Source: Candidatus Nanohalarchaeota archaeon
Lineage (GTDB): Archaea; EX4484-52; B79-G9
Assembly (NCBI GenBank): GCA_003660865.1
Contig: QMVA01000008.1
Coordinates: 1-18,515 of the forward strand
Length of the DNA: 18,515 nucleotides
Direction of reading: 5' to 3'
Part shown: one piece after another, positions 15,243-18,515 of the stretch
Layout of the letters: every line of letters begins with the position of its first letter
Position numbering within the stretch: the first letter of the stretch is position 1
Made by a program: the position numbers and the translations under genes
Notes under the pieces: generated by a model
Told to the model about the DNA's origin: nothing
What the model saw: the letters and a program-made list of their open reading frames with translations, nothing else
Databases searched by the model: none

Positions 15243-15274
15243 AGGAGATGTTGTATTGTATTGTTTTTTCTCCT
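15243..15274 (+). terminator. Hairpin with T-rich loop after the small secreted protein
   Basis: AGGAGA (15243-15248) and TCTCCT (15269-15274) form a 6-bp stem directly after the stop codon; the loop is T-rich (ttgtattgtattgtttttt). Archaeal termination often needs only a T-run, so this is a plausible end point for the gene at 14756. Confidence 0.35.
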
Positions 15275-15281
15275 ATGGTAA

Positions 15282-15305
15282 ACGGGTATGAGTACGGGTA
15301 TGAGT
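15282..15305. repeat. Two tandem copies of a 12-bp unit
   Basis: ACGGGTATGAGT occurs twice in exact tandem (15282-15293 and 15294-15305), just before the paired palindromic elements. It may be a slippage product or a protein-binding repeat. Confidence 0.8.
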
Positions 15306-15325
15306 AAAATTCCCGTGAAAATAAA

Positions 15326-15402
15326 AAAAATCGCCTGAAATTCGCTATCCCAATCGGAGCAAGCTCCGGGGTATTACGCGAATTTCTAAGCCGGCGATTT
15401 TT
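15326..15402. repeat. Three-tier palindromic element 1 (REP-like core)
   Basis: A 77-bp element with three nested perfect stems: outer AAAAATCGCC/GGCGATTTTT (15326-15335, 15393-15402), middle GAAATTCGC/GCGAATTTC (15337-15345, 15378-15386) and inner CGGAGC/GCTCCG (15355-15360, 15363-15368) around an AA loop. The outer arms with their T-run would also act as an intrinsic-style terminator. The inner hairpin continues into GGGTATTAC, shared with the neighbour element at 15407-15460. It resembles REP or IS200/IS605-type end hairpins, but no transposase is in the window. Confidence 0.75.
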
Positions 15403-15406
15403 AATC

Positions 15407-15460
15407 TTCCCAAGTGATTTATATCCGCAGCAAGCTGCGGGGTATTTACCCACTTGGGAA
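15407..15460. repeat. Two-tier palindromic element 2 (same core module)
   Basis: A 54-bp element starting 4 nt after element 1. Outer stem TTCCCAAGTG/CACTTGGGAA (15407-15416, 15451-15460) and inner stem CCGCAGC/GCTGCGG (15425-15431, 15434-15440) around an AA loop, followed by GGTATTTAC. The core AGCAAGCT plus CGGGGTATT is shared with element 1, while the outer arms are unrelated, so the core looks mobile and the arms look like separate palindromic targets or terminators. Confidence 0.75.
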
Positions 15461-15510
15461 TGAACTTTTTTTGATGCATAAAAATGGACATTTCATAAGA
15501 TAAAACGTAT

Positions 15511-15607
15511 ACCTCTAATGGAATCTGCACAGGAAATAGAGGTTATTGGATATCCCTATCATCACAGAAAAGATATCCATACCCGGATAAACCCAAATTA
15601 TATATAT
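15511..15607 (+). promoter_or_regulatory. Promoter of the lipoprotein pair with inverted repeats
   Basis: A strong TATA-like TTATATATAT (15598-15607) would start transcription near 15630, leaving a leader of about 30 nt before the ATG at 15660. Upstream lie ACCTCTA/TAGAGGT (15511-15517, 15537-15543) and GGATATC/GATATCC (15548-15554, 15572-15578), two spaced inverted repeats that could bind regulators. The rest of 15461-15659 shows no gene that I can support. Confidence 0.5.
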
Positions 15608-15659
15608 GTGTGTACGCAATATTTACAAACAGGTCATAATTATATGTTCTGGTGTGACA

Positions 15660-16601
15660 ATGAATAAACTATTTGGCATTTTATTTGTATTGATAGTATC
15701 TGTATCTGCATGTCCGCAGCAGTCGGTTTACTTCGATCCGAATGCCGGCGCTGTATTACAGGACTTGTCGTTTGACACACCAAAAGTATATGACGATGAT
15801 ACTGTAAGCCTTATGTTCGACGTGGTGAACGTGGGCGGCAAAGAGATAACAGACAGTATCAATGTATATATTTACGGTCCGACAATAGAAAACAGTAGCA
15901 GCACAACAGAAGTATGGAGGCTTACTGAATCTCAACCGGAAGTTGACCCGACAGATGGTTATATTGAATATTCCCTCACATCAGCTGATTTACCAGCGCC
16001 TGATCCGTCTCTGGGTACACCTGGTGGGCAAAAGCCATTTGAATATACATTTAAACCTGCAACTGTTCTCGATGGTGTGGAAATTCCAACCACGTTTTAT
16101 GTAAGCTTATGCTACCCGTACAGTACGCAGACACTTACACAGATTGAAGTTACTTCAAAAAACGAGATGCGCGCGACTGGGGTTCAAAGTTCAAGAAAAG
16201 ATACAGTCAACGCAGGCGGTCCTATTCACCTCACGCTCTTGGGTAGTAGCGGCATCAGACCCGGTAAAATACCGCTTGTATTCAAGGTGACAGACGTTGG
16301 CGGCGGCTATTCAAGTTTGAACACAAGCTGCAAAGTTGACCTGCCAAAAGTAAATAGGAGCAAAGTCAATATCAGCGTCTCCGTTGACGGAAACACCAGC
16401 GCTAAATGCGGTTCAGGCACAACTAACACTGCCATCGTAAGACTAAAGAACGGGGTCGGCACAGTATACTGCACATTTCAGCCACCTGCCACAGTAGCGC
16501 CACGGCGCACATACATAGTGAGTGCAACTGCTACATATATGTATTATACAACATCTACTGTTGGAGTAACAAATATCGGCTCTACAATCGAGACATCCTG
16601 A
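15660..16601 (+). CDS. Secreted lipoprotein with COG1361/CARDB-like domain, copy 1
   Basis: 313 residues from the ATG at 15660; an in-frame ATG at 15606 would add 18 residues that weaken the signal peptide and would fall before the expected transcription start. The N-terminus MNKLFGILFVLIVSVSAC is a lipoprotein signal with lipobox VSAC. A beta-rich domain follows, with VSLMFDVVNVGGKEI (the CARDB-type N-G turn), IPTTFYVSLCYPYST, the strongly conserved SSRKDTVNAGGPIHL, IPLVFKVTDVGGG, VRLKNGVGT and a C-terminal APRRTYIVSA/VTNIGS. No C-terminal TM, so it should be held only by lipid. Function unknown; anchored surface protein. Its close paralogue follows 125 nt later. Confidence 0.8.
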   Translation: MNKLFGILFVLIVSVSACPQQSVYFDPNAGAVLQDLSFDTPKVYDDDTVSLMFDVVNVGGKEITDSINVYIYGPTIENSSSTTEVWRLTESQPEVDPTDGYIEYSLTSADLPAPDPSLGTPGGQKPFEYTFKPATVLDGVEIPTTFYVSLCYPYSTQTLTQIEVTSKNEMRATGVQSSRKDTVNAGGPIHLTLLGSSGIRPGKIPLVFKVTDVGGGYSSLNTSCKVDLPKVNRSKVNISVSVDGNTSAKCGSGTTNTAIVRLKNGVGTVYCTFQPPATVAPRRTYIVSATATYMYYTTSTVGVTNIGSTIETS

Positions 16602-16644
16602 ATTGGTCTTCAGACAGCAGGATGCTGGAAGAATCAGAGTATGC

Positions 16645-16719
16645 GATTATAACTGGGATGCAGATTTTGGTCAAGAGACATGTACTCTGTCTCTATTATT
16701 CCTGCAGTCAGGATTGGTG
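16645..16719 (+). promoter_or_regulatory. Intergenic signals before the second lipoprotein
   Basis: A possible TATA box GATTATAAC (16645-16653), a hairpin AGAGAC/GTCTCT (16674-16679, 16689-16694; 9-nt loop), and the ribosome binding site GGTGAT just before TTTAGTG. The hairpin could end or attenuate read-through from the first copy, while the TATA would allow separate expression. Weak evidence for each. Confidence 0.3.
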
Positions 16720-16726
16720 ATTTAGT

Positions 16727-17680
16727 GTGGACAGGACAACGCTCATTATATTTACGATATTAATTTCCGTATCCGGATGTCTGCAGCAGATATCCACTAA
16801 TTTCGATCAGAATGCAGGTGCAGTAGTACAGGATACATCGTTTGACACACCAGAAGTGTATGACGACGAGATAGTAAGTCTGATGTTTGACGTGGTTAAC
16901 GTGGGCGGTAAAGAAATATCAGGGACAGACGGTATCAAAGTATACGTCTACGGCCCAAAAATAGAAAATAAGAGCGGAAGCGAAAATGTCTGGAGGCTCG
17001 AAAGATCCGACTCCGCAGCTGTATCTGAGAACGGATATATTACAACATCTATTTCATCTGTCGATTTACCTCCGCCACATCCGTCTCTGGGCGCATCAGG
17101 GGGAAGGCGATCATTTGAGTTTGAATTCGACCCTGCAGATGTTCTTGACGGCATAGAGATTCCGGTGATATTCTATGTAAGCTTATGCTACCCCTACACT
17201 ACAAAGACAATAACCCAGATAGAAGTGACATCGAGAAACGAGTTGCGCGCAACAGGTGTCAGAAGCTCAAGAAAAGATACAATAAACGCGGCAGGACCCG
17301 TTCATCTGTCTGTACAGGGCGAGGGAAACATAAGAGCAGGAGGAATAATACCTCTTGTTTTCAAAGTGACTGATGTAGGCGGTGGTTTTGCAACACTGGA
17401 TGATGTCGACTGTGCTGCAGATCAGCCAACAAGTGTAAGAAACAGAGTTAAAATTAATGTCACAGTCGATGGCGACAAAAATGTTGATTGTAGTTCCACA
17501 GATAATATAGTCAGACTGAAAAACGGCGTAGGTACATTATTTTGCAAATATAATCTGCCGGACACATCCGGGGCGCCGCGTCGCACATACATGGTAAGAG
17601 CAACAGTTACCTACAAGTATTATACAACATCAACTACAACCGTAACAAACATCGGCTCGTCACTCTTAGAAGCAACTTAA
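16727..17680 (+). CDS. Secreted lipoprotein with COG1361/CARDB-like domain, copy 2
   Basis: 317 residues, start GTG preceded by GGTGAT. Signal MDRTTLIIFTILISVSGC with lipobox VSGC. It parallels copy 1 through its whole length: NAGAVVQD, SLMFDVVNVGGKEI, IPVIFYVSLCYPYTT, SSRKDTINAAGPVHL, IPLVFKVTDVGGG, VRLKNGVGT, APRRTYMVRA and VTNIGS. Differences concentrate in loops (for example after VYVYGP) and in the N-terminus, which suggests divergence after tandem duplication with the core fold preserved. It retains two Cys in the last third, paired with similar ones in copy 1. It ends 16 nt before the convergent alaS stop. Confidence 0.8.
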   Translation: MDRTTLIIFTILISVSGCLQQISTNFDQNAGAVVQDTSFDTPEVYDDEIVSLMFDVVNVGGKEISGTDGIKVYVYGPKIENKSGSENVWRLERSDSAAVSENGYITTSISSVDLPPPHPSLGASGGRRSFEFEFDPADVLDGIEIPVIFYVSLCYPYTTKTITQIEVTSRNELRATGVRSSRKDTINAAGPVHLSVQGEGNIRAGGIIPLVFKVTDVGGGFATLDDVDCAADQPTSVRNRVKINVTVDGDKNVDCSSTDNIVRLKNGVGTLFCKYNLPDTSGAPRRTYMVRATVTYKYYTTSTTTVTNIGSSLLEAT

Positions 17681-17696
17681 CAACAAGGCGCAGGAC

Positions 17697-18515
17697 TCAT
17701 TCCAGTTTTTTCTCAATCTCTTCTTTAAATGCCGATATTTCTCTCCTGAATCTTTTCAGTGCATTGATAATATGCTCATCCTGAACTTTCAGCATTTCTG
17801 ATACTTTTTTGATGGCTTCGTTCGGGTCTGATATCCGGACAGTATCATGGTCTGCGATTTTTGTCTTTGTACTATCGTAGATTTCGCGCATTTTCCTGAT
17901 TGCTTCTGTGTTGTTTGTTTTTACAAAGTAGAACAGCTGTTTGTTAAGTTTCCTGAGTGTCTTCCATTCACTGAAAAGCGCTTTAGCCGATGCAGGTGCT
18001 TCACTTATGCTTTTTGCACCAAGTTCACTGGTTATTTGTTTTGCAAGGGTGTCTTTTTTTGTTTCTATGTTTTTTATGAGGTTGCCTGTTACAAATTCTA
18101 TTCTTACGACCCCGTCCTGTATCTTATGAGTTTTCAGGATTTTGATTGAGCCGATTTCTTTTGTGGATTTTACATGGGTGCCGCCACATGCTTCAACATC
18201 GTAATCACCTATTTTGATAATCCTTATTGTTCTTCCCGGGCTTGCGCCGCCCTGGTAGATTATAAACCCGTATTTGCTTTCTGCTTCAGAGCGCTCCATA
18301 TTTTGGATATCTATATTTATGTTCTCCATGATAATCTTGTTTGCTTCTTCTTCTACTTTCCTGATTTCTTCTTCAGTGAGATTATCATAATGTGTAATAT
18401 CCAGCCTCGCACCCTGTATGGACTTGTGGGCACCTGCCTGCCAGATGTGAGACCCAAGGACATGCCTTAGTGCGCCGCCCAATACATGGGTTCCTGTATG
18501 AAGCTGTGTCAATAT
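17697..18515 (-). CDS. alaS: Alanyl-tRNA synthetase, C-terminal part (runs off window)
   Basis: About 272 residues, open to the window edge; the full protein is near 900, so the catalytic domain lies outside. The editing domain motif HTGTH (HxxxH), then ALRHVLGSHIWQAGA, and the CGGTH motif (C109-H113 in the visible part) supply the zinc-binding residues that clear Ser/Gly-tRNA(Ala). A C-Ala-type region follows, rich in charged helices (KTLRKLNKQLFYFVKTNN and a final coiled coil of Lys/Glu). The order and sequence are typical of archaeal AlaRS. The TTG at 18512 is internal, not a real start. It charges tRNA(Ala) in the cytosol. Confidence 0.95.
   Translation of the reverse strand: MLTQLHTGTHVLGGALRHVLGSHIWQAGAHKSIQGARLDITHYDNLTEEEIRKVEEEANKIIMENINIDIQNMERSEAESKYGFIIYQGGASPGRTIRIIKIGDYDVEACGGTHVKSTKEIGSIKILKTHKIQDGVVRIEFVTGNLIKNIETKKDTLAKQITSELGAKSISEAPASAKALFSEWKTLRKLNKQLFYFVKTNNTEAIRKMREIYDSTKTKIADHDTVRISDPNEAIKKVSEMLKVQDEHIINALKRFRREISAFKEEIEKKLE

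Noticed and set aside
15282..15460. CRISPR array
   Set aside because: Only two tandem 12-bp units and two unlike palindromes; no regular repeat-spacer order and no cas genes.
15606..15659. Longer N-terminus for the first lipoprotein
   Set aside because: The ATG lies in the TATA box and the extra residues would displace the signal peptide; the paralogue also lacks them.
1..18515. tRNA or rRNA genes
   Set aside because: I saw no cloverleaf with a TTCGAAT-type arm or rRNA-like sequence on either strand by eye; a tRNAscan-SE run would be decisive.

Overview
The window looks archaeal. It carries an archaeal-type alanyl-tRNA synthetase (C-terminal part), a radical SAM enzyme of the tetraether-synthase (Tes/MJ0619) type, half-size RND (MMPL-like) membrane proteins, and two signal-peptide/C-terminal-TM COG1361 surface proteins. 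Promoters resemble archaeal BRE/TATA boxes placed so that some transcripts would be leaderless. Ribosome binding sites (GGTGAT, GAGGTG, GGAG) fit the archaeal anti-Shine-Dalgarno sequence. The base composition is moderately AT-rich. I cannot name the lineage; a euryarchaeon or Altiarchaeota-like MAG would fit.

Layout. (a) 1-511: the end of a one-TM protein whose frame is cut by an in-frame TAG. (b) 620-790: a minus-strand remnant of the 3' end of a MacB-type permease gene. (c) 860-7939: a tightly packed plus-strand operon of half-size RND protein, Tes-like radical SAM enzyme, second half-size RND protein, COG1361 protein, family 2 glycosyltransferase, and a possibly CrtC/AttH-like protein. 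(d) 8160-8606: a PadR regulator, convergent with (e). (e) 13571-8624, minus strand: an operon of GbsR/MarR-like regulator, LolD/MacB-type ATPase, COG1361 protein and two MacB/FtsX permeases. (f) 14675-13665, minus strand: a PLDc_N-PspC membrane protein followed by a flavodoxin pseudogene. The pseudogene is broken by a one-base shift and by an insert of about 104 bp made of interlocking inverted repeats. (g) 14756-15241: a small secreted protein that may be SCP2-like. (h) 15242-15659: non-coding, with two adjacent long hairpins that share a core module, then the promoter of (i). (i) 15660-17680: two tandem paralogous lipoproteins. (j) 17697-18515: the alaS 3' part, running off the window.

How it fits together (inference): regions (c) to (g) have a membrane and lipid theme. 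A tetraether-type synthase lies between two RND halves that could pair into one 12-TM transporter. Each exporter operon (RND and ABC) has its own copy of a closely similar COG1361 ectodomain protein, so that protein may be a shared extracytoplasmic partner. The block 860-8606 is flanked by same-orientation copies of the permease 3' end, one intact and one remnant, which suggests past duplication or integration. The best candidate for an undescribed system is the RND-half/Tes/RND-half/COG1361 operon.
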